Origin: Nitrosomonas ureae
Lineage (GTDB): Bacteria; Pseudomonadota; Gammaproteobacteria; Burkholderiales; Nitrosomonadaceae
NCBI RefSeq assembly: GCF_900108305.1
Contig: NZ_FNUX01000004.1
Coordinates: forward strand, 92,868-156,867
DNA length: 64,000 nt
Direction: 5' to 3'
Below are positions 38,003-48,187 of this stretch, one piece after another (within the stretch, counting starts at the first letter, position 1; each line of letters starts with the position of its first letter). The notes below the pieces were generated by a model, which was given only the letters and a program-made list of their open reading frames with translations, searched no databases and was not told the DNA's origin. A program made the position numbers and the translations under genes.

Positions 38003-38115
38003 ATTAATCTCTGCGGTAACTGTCAAATCATGGATTGCGAATACTATACAACATATACATCAGGGTATATCTTTCTCAGTAACAGTGTGAGTGTGCGACT
38101 GATCGGCCGCTGGGG

Positions 38116-38523
38116 CTATGTTATCATTTTCTCTGATTGTTGCGTGCCTTCTATACCCAGCGTGTGCTGGTGAATCATTTTCCCCGCAACGGAAGCACCA
38201 AGCCGGATCTCTAAAGAACCATAATGAACATCGCCGTATACTTTGGCTTTTTCCTGTAGTTCCAGATATCCTTGCGCGTCTATGGGGCCGGTCACTGTGC
38301 CATTAATGACGACATTAGTCGCTTTTATTTCCCCTTTGATACTGCCTTCATTGCTGAGCACCAGTGTACTGTGTTCGTCATCGGTTGCAAAGATGTTTCC
38401 TATAATATGTCCATCGACTCGAAGGCCACCCGTAAAATGAATATCGCCCGATATCGTTGTGTTTGCGCCGATTAGGGTATCGATATGATGATGTAGTTGG
38501 TTTTTCTTTTTTCTACCGAACAT
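38116..38523 (-). CDS. Bactofilin (BacA/DUF583 family)
   Basis: 135 residues. Forms non-polar cytoskeletal filaments as a right-handed beta-helix. A basic short N-terminus (MFGRKKKNQLHHHIDTLIG) precedes the repeated beta-helix rungs (NTTISGDIHFTGGLRVDGHI, GSIKGEIKATNVVINGTVTG, KVYGDVHYGSLEIRLGASVAG). Bactofilins often recruit M23 peptidases or peptidoglycan enzymes, which fits the nearby M23 gene. Starts 12 bases downstream of the DUF6776 gene, so both are in one operon. Confidence 0.93.
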   Translation of the reverse strand: MFGRKKKNQLHHHIDTLIGANTTISGDIHFTGGLRVDGHIIGNIFATDDEHSTLVLSNEGSIKGEIKATNVVINGTVTGPIDAQGYLELQEKAKVYGDVHYGSLEIRLGASVAGKMIHQHTLGIEGTQQSEKMIT

Positions 38524-38535
38524 TTCTTTTCTCCT

Positions 38536-39270
38536 TCACAATGCCGGTTGTACAGTTTCCGATAGCATGGCTTTCTTGTCACCATTTCTAAAAACTTCTA
38601 CCTGAATATTTTCTACGATGGAGTTCGGTGGTATTTTAAAAAATTCTTCCAGTCTATGGAAGAACTTAAAGATAACAGGAAAATCTTGTTGCTGATTTTT
38701 TTTTGTGAGGGGTAGCACCTTGCTCTGATCATTCTGCGTCAGTTTAACAGTGAACCTTAAATTTCCCTTAAAGTCATTCGGTCTTTCTCCACCTTGAATC
38801 AATGTCAATGCATAGCGGTATTCACCAGGTGTTTGCGTTTCTTTCAAGCTAAATTGATAAATTGAAATGCCTCTCTTCGTATTGATGGAGGTAAGATGCT
38901 GGAAAAATTCGAGTTTTTCTTTTAATTGACCATTCTCACTAGCTAGAGACTTCATTTCCTCCGTAAGGTTCTGGTTGGCTGTATTGCTGATTTGTAATTG
39001 CTGAGTTAAATCACCAATCTGAGCGCATAATTTTTGTTTCTTGGTTTGTCTGCATGCTCCAGGATCAAATAAGTAGGCTAGTTTTTCTTCAAGAACATCT
39101 TCTTGTGTGCTAATGGATTGCTTTCCCATTTCGTACATAAACCAAGAAAGCAACAGTAGTAATGTGCAGCTAACGATCATACCGATCAGATATGACTGCC
39201 AAGTCCGGCGAGGGCGAACAACGACCCGTGGAGATAGAATTTTAGGTTTTCTCTGGAACAACTTATACAC
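38536..39270 (-). CDS. DUF6776 membrane-anchored coiled-coil protein
   Basis: 244 residues. A basic N-terminus, one membrane helix (about 28-48, YLIGMIVSCTLLLLLSWFMY) and a coiled coil (about 55-125; QIGDLTQQLQISNTANQNLT) are followed by a beta-rich C-terminal domain (ISIYQFSLKETQTPGEYRYA). Known as a conserved betaproteobacterial unknown next to bactofilin and argC. Its operon position suggests that it helps place or anchor bactofilin at the membrane; this is inference. Confidence 0.8.
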   Translation of the reverse strand: MYKLFQRKPKILSPRVVVRPRRTWQSYLIGMIVSCTLLLLLSWFMYEMGKQSISTQEDVLEEKLAYLFDPGACRQTKKQKLCAQIGDLTQQLQISNTANQNLTEEMKSLASENGQLKEKLEFFQHLTSINTKRGISIYQFSLKETQTPGEYRYALTLIQGGERPNDFKGNLRFTVKLTQNDQSKVLPLTKKNQQQDFPVIFKFFHRLEEFFKIPPNSIVENIQVEVFRNGDKKAMLSETVQPAL

Positions 39271-39330
39271 CGGGCACTCTGCGGAATTCGGCTTAATTGA
39301 TCTGGATGTGATATCGGTAGAATTTTGTTA

Positions 39331-40359
39331 TCAAGGCAGCAGTGGTACCTGATTAATTCCCAGTGTTTCAGGCAGGCCAAACATGATATTCATGTTCTGT
39401 ATGGCTTGCCCTGCTGCGCCTTTGACCAAATTATCGGTCACCGATAGTACCACAACTGTATCACTATCTTGCGGTTGATGCACGGCGATGCGGCAAATAT
39501 TTGAACCGCGTACAGAACGAGTTTCCGGGTGTTTCCCGGCAGGTAGTACATCAACAAAAGCCTCGTTCTGGTAGCGCTTCTCGTACAAGACTTGTAAGTC
39601 AACCTGCTGGGTTAGTTTGGCATAGAGCGTGGCGTGGATGCCGCGAATCATCGGTACCAAATGCGGAACAAATGTTAGGTTAACTGGTTTTTTGGCGATA
39701 TTGGAAAGCCCTTGCTTTATCTCTGGTAAATGCCGGTGTCCCGGAACGCCGTAAGCTTTGAAATTATCAGATGCTTCTGCGAGCAGAGTATGAACTTCGG
39801 CTTTACGTCCCGCACCGGAAACGCCTGATTTGACATCAGCGATGAGATGATTGATATCTATGATGCCGGCTTCTATCAGTGGCAAGAAACCAAGTTGTAC
39901 AGCAGTAGGATAACAACCGGGGTTGGCGATAAGACGCGCATTTTTTACCAGTTCGCGGTTAATTTCCGGTAAACCATATACCGCTTCCGCGATCAGAGCG
40001 GGACAAGCGTGCTGCATGCCGTACCATTTTTCCCATTCCGCAATATTTTTGATGCGGAAGTCTGCAGCCAGATCGATTACTCTGACGCCTGCTTGCAATA
40101 AGGATTCTGCCTGTTGCATGGCGATGCCGTTAGGCGTGGCAAAAAATACTAAATCGCATTTATTGAGCTTTGCATCTGCGGGATCGCTGAATTTAAGGTC
40201 GATATATCCTCGTAAGTTGGTAAACAAATCCGCGACATTTATGCCAGCTTCGCTTCGTGAGGTAATCGCTTTGATTTTTACTTTAGGGTGCAGAGTCAGT
40301 AACCGTAGTAATTCCACGCCGGTGTATCCTGTTCCGCCAACAATACCGACATTAATCAT
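39331..40359 (-). CDS. argC: N-acetyl-gamma-glutamyl-phosphate reductase
   Basis: 342 residues. Third step of arginine synthesis. [17 protein letters not shown] nucleotide loop, catalytic Cys in [24 protein letters not shown], and [19 protein letters not shown]. Lies ~100 bases beyond rpsI on the same strand with a terminator between, so it probably has its own promoter. Confidence 0.96.
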   Translation of the reverse strand: MINVGIVGGTGYTGVELLRLLTLHPKVKIKAITSRSEAGINVADLFTNLRGYIDLKFSDPADAKLNKCDLVFFATPNGIAMQQAESLLQAGVRVIDLAADFRIKNIAEWEKWYGMQHACPALIAEAVYGLPEINRELVKNARLIANPGCYPTAVQLGFLPLIEAGIIDINHLIADVKSGVSGAGRKAEVHTLLAEASDNFKAYGVPGHRHLPEIKQGLSNIAKKPVNLTFVPHLVPMIRGIHATLYAKLTQQVDLQVLYEKRYQNEAFVDVLPAGKHPETRSVRGSNICRIAVHQPQDSDTVVVLSVTDNLVKGAAGQAIQNMNIMFGLPETLGINQVPLLP

Positions 40360-40404
40360 TGTGACTCCTGTTAAGCACTCAGTAGATACTGCTTTAATAA
40401 CACA

Positions 40405-40434
40405 AACAAAAAAGCCACCTCATTGAGGCGGCTT
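40405..40434 (-). terminator. Rho-independent terminator after rpsI
   Basis: On the minus strand a 12-bp stem (AAAGCCGCCTCA with TGAGGTGGCTTT, one G-U pair) is followed by a run of six T. It lies ~25 bases past the rpsI stop and separates the ribosomal operon from argC. Confidence 0.88.
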
Positions 40435-40460
40435 TTGGTGTGAAATCCAATACGAAAAAA

Positions 40461-40853
40461 TTATCGTTTTGAGAATTGTTTACGCCGCCGCGCCTTACGT
40501 AAACCAACTTTCTTTCTCTCTACTTCACGTGCATCACGGGTTACTAAGCCTGCTTTGCTTAAAGTAGGTTTAAGTGTCGCATCATAATCGATCAATGCGC
40601 GAGTAATGCCATGCCGAACTGCGCCAGCTTGACCTGATTCTCCTCCTCCATGAATATTAACCATAATATCAAATGTGTTGGCATTATCGGTTAACTCCAA
40701 GGGTTGTCTTACGATCATTCGACCTGTCTTGCGGGAGAAATAATCATCAATGGGTTTATTGTTAATGACAATTGCACCTTTTCCTGGTTTGATAAAAACG
40801 CGTGCAACAGCACTTTTACGTCGTCCGGTACCGTAATTGTATTGAGTGGCCAT
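40461..40853 (-). CDS. rpsI: 30S ribosomal protein S9
   Basis: 130 residues. [20 protein letters not shown] at the start, [19 protein letters not shown] in the middle and the basic tail [12 protein letters not shown] whose last residues contact P-site tRNA. Three bases downstream of rplM, the universal L13-S9 operon. Confidence 0.98.
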   Translation of the reverse strand: MATQYNYGTGRRKSAVARVFIKPGKGAIVINNKPIDDYFSRKTGRMIVRQPLELTDNANTFDIMVNIHGGGESGQAGAVRHGITRALIDYDATLKPTLSKAGLVTRDAREVERKKVGLRKARRRKQFSKR

Positions 40854-40856
40854 AGG

Positions 40857-41291
40857 TTAAGCTCTAACTTCAAGTGGTTTGGGTTGTTGAGCAGCATGCG
40901 GGTGAGTATCACCAGCATAAACTTTAAGTTTCTTTAACATCGCATATCCCAAGGGGCCTTTAGGCAGCATTCCTTTGACTGCTTTTTCAAGCGGACGTGC
41001 GGGAAAGCGCGCGTGCATTTTGTTCAGAGGGGTTGCATATATACCGCCTGGATAACCGGTGTGGCGATAGTAGATCTTATCTTCCATCTTGTTGCCGGTA
41101 ACTCTCATTTTGTCAATATTGACCACAATGATGTAATCACCCGTGTCAACATGCGGTGTATAGATCGGTTTATGTTTGCCACGTAAGCGATGAGCAATCT
41201 GCGAAGCAAGACGCCCTAATACTTTATTGGTTGCATCAATGACGAACCAGTCATGGTTTACTTCGTGTGGTTTGGCCGAAAATGTTTTCAC
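40857..41291 (-). CDS. rplM: 50S ribosomal protein L13
   Basis: 144 residues from a GTG at 41291 ([20 protein letters not shown]), which matches the family N-terminus. The frame extends to TTG 41315, but the predicted transcription start near 41321 leaves almost no leader for that codon, whereas GTG 41291 has AGGA upstream. [39 protein letters not shown] and [21 protein letters not shown] are typical L13. Confidence 0.96.
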   Translation of the reverse strand: MKTFSAKPHEVNHDWFVIDATNKVLGRLASQIAHRLRGKHKPIYTPHVDTGDYIIVVNIDKMRVTGNKMEDKIYYRHTGYPGGIYATPLNKMHARFPARPLEKAVKGMLPKGPLGYAMLKKLKVYAGDTHPHAAQQPKPLEVRA

Positions 41292-41327
41292 GAAAAACTT
41301 GTCCTGCGAATTCAAAAAGAGCCGGGA

Positions 41328-41356
41328 ATTTTAAGTCAGACATCGAGAAAAGTCAA
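41328..41356 (-). promoter_or_regulatory. Strong sigma-70 promoter of rplM-rpsI
   Basis: On the minus strand TTGACT (41356-41351) and TAAAAT (41333-41328) are separated by exactly 17 bases. The predicted start of transcription is near 41321, about 30 bases before the GTG of rplM. Confidence 0.8.
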
Positions 41357-41448
41357 ATTTGGAAAGCTTTATTTTTGCCACGGCAGTTGTGACCAAAAGG
41401 GATAGGGCGTGTTTACCCAAGAATAGTGGATTTTGTGCTAATCGCCGC

Positions 41449-41454
41449 TATAAT
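41449..41454 (+). promoter_or_regulatory. Probable -10 element of glnS
   Basis: A consensus TATAAT lies ~117 bases upstream of glnS. The matching -35 (GTGGAT, 17 bases upstream) is weak, so this is a tentative promoter. Confidence 0.4.
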
Positions 41455-41570
41455 TATGCTGTACTGAGAAGAAAAATGACATTTGAATGAGCAATTTTGA
41501 ATGAATTTCTGATCGGCCAAATGAGTCAGTGGTATTTTCTTACTATTAAAAATATGCCGAGAGATACGCT

Positions 41571-43277
41571 TTGAGAGAGAAATCTGAAACCAGTTTGCAC
41601 GTTGAATCAGCGCCTTCCAATTTTATTCGTAATATCGTAGAAGAAGATAACCGTTCTGGCAAATGGAATGGGCGTGTAGAAACGCGCTTCCCACCCGAAC
41701 CGAATGGTTACTTGCACATTGGTCATGCCAAGAGCATTTGTCTGAATTTTGGCATTGCGCTCGATTATGGTGGTGTTTGTCATTTGCGTTTTGACGACAC
41801 TAATCCGGAAAAGGAGGCGCAGGAGTATGTCGATTCGATTTGTGACAGTGTTTCCTGGTTGGGTTTTGATTGGGGTCGACATCTTTATTATTCTTCGGAT
41901 TATTTCAATCAGTTATATGACTTCGCCGAATATTTGATCAATTGTGGAAAGGCTTATGTGGAAAGTCTCTCAGCTGATGAAATTCGTGAATTGCGTGGCA
42001 CATTGACTAATCCCGGTAAAAACAGTCCTTTTCGTGATCGTCCGATTGTGGAAAGTCTGGATTTGTTTCGGCGGATGAAAGCAGGAGAATTTCCTGATGG
42101 ACAGTATGTATTGAGAGCGAAAATTGATATGGCATCACCCAATATCAATATGCGCGATCCGGTGATTTACCGCATTCGTCACGTACATCATCAACGTACC
42201 GGCAAACAATGGTGCATCTATCCAATGTATGACTATACACACTGCATCTCAGATGCACTTGAGAGAATCACGCACTCATTGTGTACGCTCGAATTTGAAG
42301 ATCACCGGCCACTATATGACTGGGTGCTGGATCAACTGGCCGATGAAGTGCCATGTCATCCCCAGCAGATCGAATTTGCCCGTCTCAATTTGACGTATAC
42401 GGTAATGAGCAAGCGCAAGCTGATCGAACTGGTTGAAAGCAAGCTGGTTGACGGTTGGGACGATCCCCGGTTAAGCACGCTTGCCGGGGTGCGCCGCCGC
42501 GGATTTACGCCACGCTCTATTCGGTTGTTTGCCGAGCGTATTGGGATCAGCAAGGCTGATTCCTGGATAGATATGGGGGTGCTGGAAGACTGCTTGCGTG
42601 AAGATCTGAATGAAAGCGCACCGCGACGCATCGCTGTTCTTAAGCCAGTCAAGTTGATTATTGATAATTACCCGGAGAATCAGCACGAAGATTGCTTCGC
42701 GCCCAATCATCCGCAAAAGCCGGAATGGGGAAAACGCACCATTCCATTTTCCAAAATTTTGTATATTGAGCGTGATGATTTCATGGAGGTTCCGGCTAAG
42801 GGCTATTTTCGCCTTGCACCCGGCGTTGAAGTACGATTGCGCTATGCTTTTATCGTCAAGTTCGTACAAGTGGATAAAAATGCACAAGGTGATATTGAAG
42901 CCATCCATTGTACCTACGATCCGGATACCAAAAGTGGAACCCCTGGCGCAGAAAGCCGCAAGGTTAAAGGCAATATTCACTGGCTTTCAATAAAATACGC
43001 GCAGGCAGCAGAAATACGGCTTTATGATCGTTTGTTCACCGATCCATATCCGGATAGCGGTAATAAGGATTATAAAACTTCATTGAATTCAAATTCGAAG
43101 CAGATCATTACCGCGTATGTAGAGCCATCGCTATGCGAAGCGAAGCCTGAACAAAGCTTTCAATTTGAGCGTAATGGTTATTTTATTGCTGATCGTATGG
43201 ATATGAAATCCGATAAACCGGTGTTTAACCGGGCTGTGACCTTGCGTGATTCTTGGGGGAAATTGACGGATAAGTAA
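41571..43277 (+). CDS. glnS: Glutaminyl-tRNA synthetase
   Basis: 568 residues. Class I synthetase: [20 protein letters not shown] (HIGH), [12 protein letters not shown], and [12 protein letters not shown] (KMSKS equivalent), then the two anticodon-binding beta-barrels ([36 protein letters not shown]). The start is a TTG; the upstream ATG 41554 is out of frame and quickly stopped. Divergent from rplM-rpsI. Confidence 0.96.
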   Translation: MREKSETSLHVESAPSNFIRNIVEEDNRSGKWNGRVETRFPPEPNGYLHIGHAKSICLNFGIALDYGGVCHLRFDDTNPEKEAQEYVDSICDSVSWLGFDWGRHLYYSSDYFNQLYDFAEYLINCGKAYVESLSADEIRELRGTLTNPGKNSPFRDRPIVESLDLFRRMKAGEFPDGQYVLRAKIDMASPNINMRDPVIYRIRHVHHQRTGKQWCIYPMYDYTHCISDALERITHSLCTLEFEDHRPLYDWVLDQLADEVPCHPQQIEFARLNLTYTVMSKRKLIELVESKLVDGWDDPRLSTLAGVRRRGFTPRSIRLFAERIGISKADSWIDMGVLEDCLREDLNESAPRRIAVLKPVKLIIDNYPENQHEDCFAPNHPQKPEWGKRTIPFSKILYIERDDFMEVPAKGYFRLAPGVEVRLRYAFIVKFVQVDKNAQGDIEAIHCTYDPDTKSGTPGAESRKVKGNIHWLSIKYAQAAEIRLYDRLFTDPYPDSGNKDYKTSLNSNSKQIITAYVEPSLCEAKPEQSFQFERNGYFIADRMDMKSDKPVFNRAVTLRDSWGKLTDK

Positions 43278-43366
43278 CTGTTCCTTTAGTGAATTATTGA
43301 AAATTAATAATCAATATGGGTTTTTGGGTATTCGTTCCTTTCAGTATCGATATTAACTGCAATTGA

Positions 43367-44140
43367 TTAGAATTTATTTTTCCATTCGCGTAATACCTCG
43401 AAAACATTCTCTGGGTTTTGCATGGGTTGGGCAGAATAATTTTGCGCGCTGCTAATGATTGGCTGGTATTCACAGCGCAGGAACGGATTAATTGCTTTTT
43501 CGAGTGCGAGTGTTGTCGGAATTGTTGGAATATTTTTGTGACGTAATTCTTGTGCAGTGATTGCGAATTCGTTAAGTTTTTTATTTTCTGGATTAACGGC
43601 TCTGGCAAATTCTATATTTCCCAGAGTGTATTCATGTGTGCAGTAAATTAAGGTAGCATCGGGTAGCCGGGAGATTTTTTGTAGGGATTGGTAGAGTTGT
43701 GCTGCAGACCCTTCAAATATTCTTCCGCAGCCGCAAGAAAAAAGCGTGTCACCGCAAAATATCATATGCCATGGATCTGATCCATAATAGGTGATGTGCC
43801 CCCGAGTGTGCCCGGGTGTATCTAACACTGTGAGATTGAGTGATATCTCGGGGAGGTTTACGATATCATTTTGCTGCACGGGGTTTGTTATAGCGGCGAT
43901 TGATTCGTTGCCTGGTCCGTATACGGGAATATCAAACAGTTGAAGTAATCCCGCTATGCCTCCAGTGTGATCGTTATGGTGATGGGTAATAAGAATTGCA
44001 TTGGGTTGCAGTTCTTCTGATCGAAGATACTCAATCACCGGGGCCGCGATACCCGGATCAATGATGACCGCATAATTTTGGTTGTGAGCTACCCATATAT
44101 AATTGTCTTTAAATGCATGTACTGGATGTATATTCAGCAT
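43367..44140 (-). CDS. gloB: Hydroxyacylglutathione hydrolase (glyoxalase II)
   Basis: 257 residues. Metallo-beta-lactamase fold with LITHHHNDHTGG (THxHxDH), DTPGHTRGHITYY, FCGDTLFSCGCGRIFEG and CTHEYTLGNIEFA, and a C-terminal glutathione-binding region (PFLRCEY). Hydrolyses S-lactoylglutathione in methylglyoxal detoxification. Divergent from the methyltransferase-rnhA-dnaQ run, a conserved proteobacterial arrangement. Confidence 0.95.
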   Translation of the reverse strand: MLNIHPVHAFKDNYIWVAHNQNYAVIIDPGIAAPVIEYLRSEELQPNAILITHHHNDHTGGIAGLLQLFDIPVYGPGNESIAAITNPVQQNDIVNLPEISLNLTVLDTPGHTRGHITYYGSDPWHMIFCGDTLFSCGCGRIFEGSAAQLYQSLQKISRLPDATLIYCTHEYTLGNIEFARAVNPENKKLNEFAITAQELRHKNIPTIPTTLALEKAINPFLRCEYQPIISSAQNYSAQPMQNPENVFEVLREWKNKF

Positions 44141-44233
44141 GAAAGCTCCATTTAAAGAAGATGCCGTAATGAAAAATGTTAATTGATATCACTAAATAGT
44201 GTAAATTCTGATATCGAGTAAGCGATATGGTTC

Positions 44234-45010
44234 ATGATGATTGCGCAAAATGTTCAGCAATGGTTTGAGTCTTCCCTTGGTCAATATTTGATTGAACATG
44301 AGCACCGTTATTTTGATCAGGTTGTGGCGAATATCTTTGGTTACAATGCAGTGCAGATAGGTTGGCCGCAGTTTGATTTTTTACGTTTGAATCGCATGCC
44401 TTTACGTTTTTCCGTTGGCCTTGAACGTGAAACTTCAGTACGAGCTGAAGCGGGTTTTGTTCCTATTCAGACTAACAGCATGGATCTCGTTATTCTGCCA
44501 CATGCGCTTGAGTTTAATGCAAATCCCCATCAAATTTTAAGAGAGGTGCATCGAATCCTGATACCTGAAGGCCATCTCGTTGTTTCAGGCTTTAATCCGT
44601 TCAGTTTATGGGGTGTCTGCCATCATTTAAAATCAATGCGAGGGGAATTTCCGTGGCATGGAGATTTTATTGCATTGTCGCGGCTTAAAGATTGGTTGAA
44701 GTTGCTGGATTTTGAAATGGCTGGCGGTCGGCTTTGTTGCTATGCGCCGCCACTCAAACAGGAAAAATGGCGGCGGCGGTTTGCTTTTATGGAGGCTGCA
44801 GGGGATCGCTGGTGGCCAATTTCAGGCGGGGTATATTTCTTGCATGCCATTAAGCACACGCACGGGATGCGAATTATCAAACCTGACTGGAGAAATTGCT
44901 TAGATGCCAAGAGAAAGATGGTGCCGATTGCCCGGATAATTATCAGGGCTTCTAAGGAAAATCAATCATCAGGCAATTCAAATCAGATTGATGATTTAAA
45001 TAAATCGTGA
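44234..45010 (+). CDS. SAM-dependent methyltransferase domain protein
   Basis: 258 residues. Class I methyltransferase of the type found between gloB and rnhA. The usual glycine-rich SAM loop is poorly conserved ([14 protein letters not shown]), but the post-motif region [41 protein letters not shown] and [20 protein letters not shown] is typical. Substrate unknown. Its stop overlaps the rnhA start (TGATG), indicating coupled translation. Confidence 0.88.
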   Translation: MMIAQNVQQWFESSLGQYLIEHEHRYFDQVVANIFGYNAVQIGWPQFDFLRLNRMPLRFSVGLERETSVRAEAGFVPIQTNSMDLVILPHALEFNANPHQILREVHRILIPEGHLVVSGFNPFSLWGVCHHLKSMRGEFPWHGDFIALSRLKDWLKLLDFEMAGGRLCCYAPPLKQEKWRRRFAFMEAAGDRWWPISGGVYFLHAIKHTHGMRIIKPDWRNCLDAKRKMVPIARIIIRASKENQSSGNSNQIDDLNKS

Positions 45011-45477
45011 TGAGTAATGCTTCTAAGGTTGTGGAAATATATACAGATGGTGCGTGCAAAGGAAACCCTGGAATTGGGGGATGGGGGGCATTACTGCGAT
45101 ACGGGGATCATGAACGGGAAATTTTCGGGGGAGAGAAACTTACCACCAATAACCGGATGGAGCTGCTCGCGGCCATTCGTGCTTTAGAATCTTTAAAGCG
45201 TCCTTGTAAAATACATCTGCATACCGATTCACAATATCTGCAAAAAGGCATCAGCGAATGGCTTGATTCATGGAAGGCACGCAACTGGCGTACTGCAGGT
45301 AAAAAACCGGTTAAAAACGAAGATCTGTGGAAGCTGCTTGACCAATTAACCCGACAGCATGAAATTGAGTGGTGTTGGGTGCGCGGACATTCCGGGCATA
45401 TTGATAACGAACGCGCTGATCAGTTGGCTAATCGGGGTGTTGAAATGATAATTTCTGAGGAATTGCATCAATGTTAG
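45010..45477 (+). CDS. rnhA: Ribonuclease HI
   Basis: 155 residues. Cleaves RNA in RNA-DNA hybrids. [20 protein letters not shown] (first Asp), [10 protein letters not shown] (Glu), [11 protein letters not shown] (second Asp) and [18 protein letters not shown] (His and last Asp) are all present. ATG 45010 shares its A with the previous stop codon; GTG 45007 is the alternative. Confidence 0.97.
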   Translation: MSNASKVVEIYTDGACKGNPGIGGWGALLRYGDHEREIFGGEKLTTNNRMELLAAIRALESLKRPCKIHLHTDSQYLQKGISEWLDSWKARNWRTAGKKPVKNEDLWKLLDQLTRQHEIEWCWVRGHSGHIDNERADQLANRGVEMIISEELHQC

Positions 45478-45487
45478 GAATGGGGAT

Positions 45488-46222
45488 ATGCGTCAAATTG
45501 TGCTAGATACTGAAACAACAGGCTTGGAATACAAGCTGGGTCACCGCATTGTTGAAATTGCAGCTGTTGAGTTATGTAATAGACAATTTACCGGTAGCCA
45601 TTTTCATTACTATCTGAATCCGGAACGGGAGAGTGATGAAGGCGCTTTGCAAGTTCATGGTTTAACGATGGAATTCCTTCAAGACAAAGCAAAATTCCAT
45701 GATATTTCCAGGGAGTTCCTGAGTTTTATTGGTGAGGCTGAGCTAATCATCCATAATGCCCCGTTCGATGTCGGATTTATCAATCATGAATTAGGGTTGT
45801 ACAATTTAAAAACGCTCGATAATTATTGCTTGCAAATAACCGATACGTTGAAGCTGGCGAAGGAGCTTCATCCTGGTAAACGCAATAACCTTGACGCTTT
45901 GTGTGAACGATACAATATCGACAATTCAAAGCGTAAGCTGCATGGCGCATTATTGGATGCTGAATTATTAGCTGAAGTCTATCTTGCGATGACCCGTGGG
46001 CAAGAAAGTTTGTTGATCGAGCTGGATTATGTTGAATCTGTGCAGCATTCGCAGACAGACCTGGATAGTTCTGATTTAAGAATTATTGAAGCGACTGCGG
46101 AAGAAAATGCGCGGCATTGCGGGATACTGGAAGAAATTGCGCGAGCAAGTAACAATAAATGCCTGTGGAATAATCTTGAGACCACAGATATGTTTGATGA
46201 TACAAGCATGGCGAGCAATTAA
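45488..46222 (+). CDS. dnaQ: DNA polymerase III epsilon subunit (3'-5' proofreading exonuclease)
   Basis: 244 residues. DEDDh exonuclease: ExoI DTETTGLEYKLGHRIVEIAA, ExoII HNAPFDVGFINHEL, ExoIII HGALLDAELLAEVYLAM. The C-terminal region carries the polymerase-binding tail. It starts ten bases after rnhA, the classical rnhA-dnaQ pair, though here on the same strand as an operon rather than divergent as in E. coli. Confidence 0.97.
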   Translation: MRQIVLDTETTGLEYKLGHRIVEIAAVELCNRQFTGSHFHYYLNPERESDEGALQVHGLTMEFLQDKAKFHDISREFLSFIGEAELIIHNAPFDVGFINHELGLYNLKTLDNYCLQITDTLKLAKELHPGKRNNLDALCERYNIDNSKRKLHGALLDAELLAEVYLAMTRGQESLLIELDYVESVQHSQTDLDSSDLRIIEATAEENARHCGILEEIARASNNKCLWNNLETTDMFDDTSMASN

Positions 46223-46499
46223 TAAGCCACGCGTATGTGATGCTGGATTCCATGGGACGAAAGTGATCGTGTTTTGATGTCTCTGGTGATGAGACATTTC
46301 CTGGTAAGTGATTTTATATCGCGAAGTACAATCGCCATTTCAGCGGCTCTGGAAATTTGATGCTGGCTAACTATTGGTATGGGCTTGGTGCAGCTGTTTG
46401 GAATGCGCAAATAATCGGCAGGAAATTTGAGAAATTCTTCACATAAGCTTGTTTACAATGCCGAATTAGTAGTTCCGGGCTAGTGATGACAGGGTTTGT

Positions 46500-46721
46500 A
46501 TGAAACAGAAACTATTAGCGCATTGTATTTATTGTTTGATGATGTCTATCACAATGACCGGGTGTGTATCTGCCATTGTTACAGCTGTGAATCTTGGTTT
46601 CTCCGGTACTTTTCTCGAGCACTGGTTTTATTCGTGGAGTATTGCATTTCCGGTTGGCTTTGTTCTGTTACTGTTAGTGTCGCCGTATTTCAAACGTATC
46701 GTAGAAGCATTCATACATTAA
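46500..46721 (+). CDS. DUF2798 small membrane protein
   Basis: 73 residues with two membrane helices (about 8-30 and 45-65). Pattern MSITMTGCVSAIVTAVNLGF and FLEHWFYSWSIAFPVGFVLL matches DUF2798 as I know it. Function unknown. ATG 46500 follows GGGTTT-type weak spacing; the gene stands alone between dnaQ and the dehydrogenase. Confidence 0.75.
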   Translation: MKQKLLAHCIYCLMMSITMTGCVSAIVTAVNLGFSGTFLEHWFYSWSIAFPVGFVLLLLVSPYFKRIVEAFIH

Positions 46722-46810
46722 TGATTAAATACAGAACAAACAATAGAATGAGCGCGTTTGCCGGTAGAGTCACTATTTAAAGTTAATCAATAAGGTTTTT
46801 TCTGATACCA

Positions 46811-48169
46811 ATGCAATCCATCAATCCGGCCACAGGTCAAATCATACAATCGTTCGCAATTTGGCAAACCGAAGAAATCGGCGCAGCCCTGAAGCAAGTG
46901 GAATCTGCGCAGACTGAATGGGCGGCGCTTAATTTTGCGCAGCGATCGTGCTTAATGCACAATCTCGCACAAATCTTGCGTCAGCGCATCGACGAATACG
47001 CCAGTCTGATTACCGAAGAAATGGGTAAACTGCTCAAGGAAGCTAGAGCGGAGATAGAAAAATGCGCAATAGGCTGTGAGCATTACGCTAATCAAACTGA
47101 ATTCTATCTGCGCGATGAAATCATTGCCTCCGATGCCAGCCGCAGTCTGGTGGTTTATCAGCCTTTGGGTACTGTGCTTTGCATCATGCCGTGGAATTTT
47201 CCGTTCTGGCAATTAATTCGCGCTGCTGCACCGGCAATGATGGCGGGTAACACGATAGTGCTTAAGCATGCGTCAAATGTACCCCGATGTGCGTTGGCAC
47301 TGGAAGATGCATTCCGTCAAGCAGGATTTCCTGAGTATGCTTTCCGTACACTGATGATTAGCGCGGAGCAGGTGCAGGCAGTGATTGCCGATCGACGCAT
47401 TGCCGCCATCACTTTGACAGGCAGTGGCACAGCAGGTCGCAAGGTTGCCGCTATTGCCGGACAGCACTTAAAAAAATGCGTGCTCGAATTAGGCGGCTCA
47501 GATCCATTTATTGTGCTTGATGATGCTGATATCAAGTCGACGGCCCGGCAAGCCCTTGTGGCTCGCCTGCAAAATATGGGGCAGAGCTGCATTGCCGCTA
47601 AGCGTTTTATTCTCATTGATACGATTGCCGATGCATTTGTCGAACAATTGAACATGCTCTTTAGTCAGTTGCAAATCGGTGATCCGAAACACGAAGCAAC
47701 CGGTATTGCACCCATGGCACGGGAAGACTTGCGCACGGAACTGCATGCGCAGGTTGAGCGAAGCCTGGGAGCAGGTGCGAAGCTTGTATCCGGCGGTACT
47801 GTTATCGGTACGCAAGGCGCATACTACGCGCCGACAATTTTGGATCACGTGCAACCGGGTATGGCGGCGTTTGATGAGGAATTATTCGGCCCGGTCGCCG
47901 CAATCGTACGCGTGAAAGATACGGATGAAGCGATCCGATTAGCCAATCAAACGCAATTCGGCCTTGGCGGCAGCGTGTGGACACGCAATACGGCACGCGG
48001 GGAAGAGCTTGCGCGGCAGATTCATGCCGGCTCTGTGTTTGTCAACGGTATCGTCAGAAGTGATGCGCGCCTGCCATTCGGAGGTATTAAGGAATCCGGC
48101 TACGGACGGGAATTGTCGTATCATGGAATTCGAGAATTTGTGAACGTTAAAACGGTGTGGATCAAATAA
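46811..48169 (+). CDS. NAD(P)-dependent succinate-semialdehyde / aldehyde dehydrogenase
   Basis: 452 residues. ALDH superfamily, GabD/Sad-like short form starting directly with SINPATGQ. Motifs: PWNFPFWQLIRAAAPAMMAGN, LTGSGTAGRKVAAIAGQHLK, the catalytic Glu in VLELGGSDPFIVLDDAD, catalytic Cys in NMGQSCIAAKRF, and EELFGPVAAIVRV. Likely oxidises succinate semialdehyde, but other short aldehydes are possible. No partner genes nearby. Confidence 0.9.
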   Translation: MQSINPATGQIIQSFAIWQTEEIGAALKQVESAQTEWAALNFAQRSCLMHNLAQILRQRIDEYASLITEEMGKLLKEARAEIEKCAIGCEHYANQTEFYLRDEIIASDASRSLVVYQPLGTVLCIMPWNFPFWQLIRAAAPAMMAGNTIVLKHASNVPRCALALEDAFRQAGFPEYAFRTLMISAEQVQAVIADRRIAAITLTGSGTAGRKVAAIAGQHLKKCVLELGGSDPFIVLDDADIKSTARQALVARLQNMGQSCIAAKRFILIDTIADAFVEQLNMLFSQLQIGDPKHEATGIAPMAREDLRTELHAQVERSLGAGAKLVSGGTVIGTQGAYYAPTILDHVQPGMAAFDEELFGPVAAIVRVKDTDEAIRLANQTQFGLGGSVWTRNTARGEELARQIHAGSVFVNGIVRSDARLPFGGIKESGYGRELSYHGIREFVNVKTVWIK

Positions 48170-48187
48170 CGGTTAATTACCGGATCA

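Noticed and set aside
41292..41315. Longer rplM reading frame from TTG 41315
   Set aside because: The predicted promoter places transcription start only a few bases away, and L13 proteins begin at the GTG 41291 residue.
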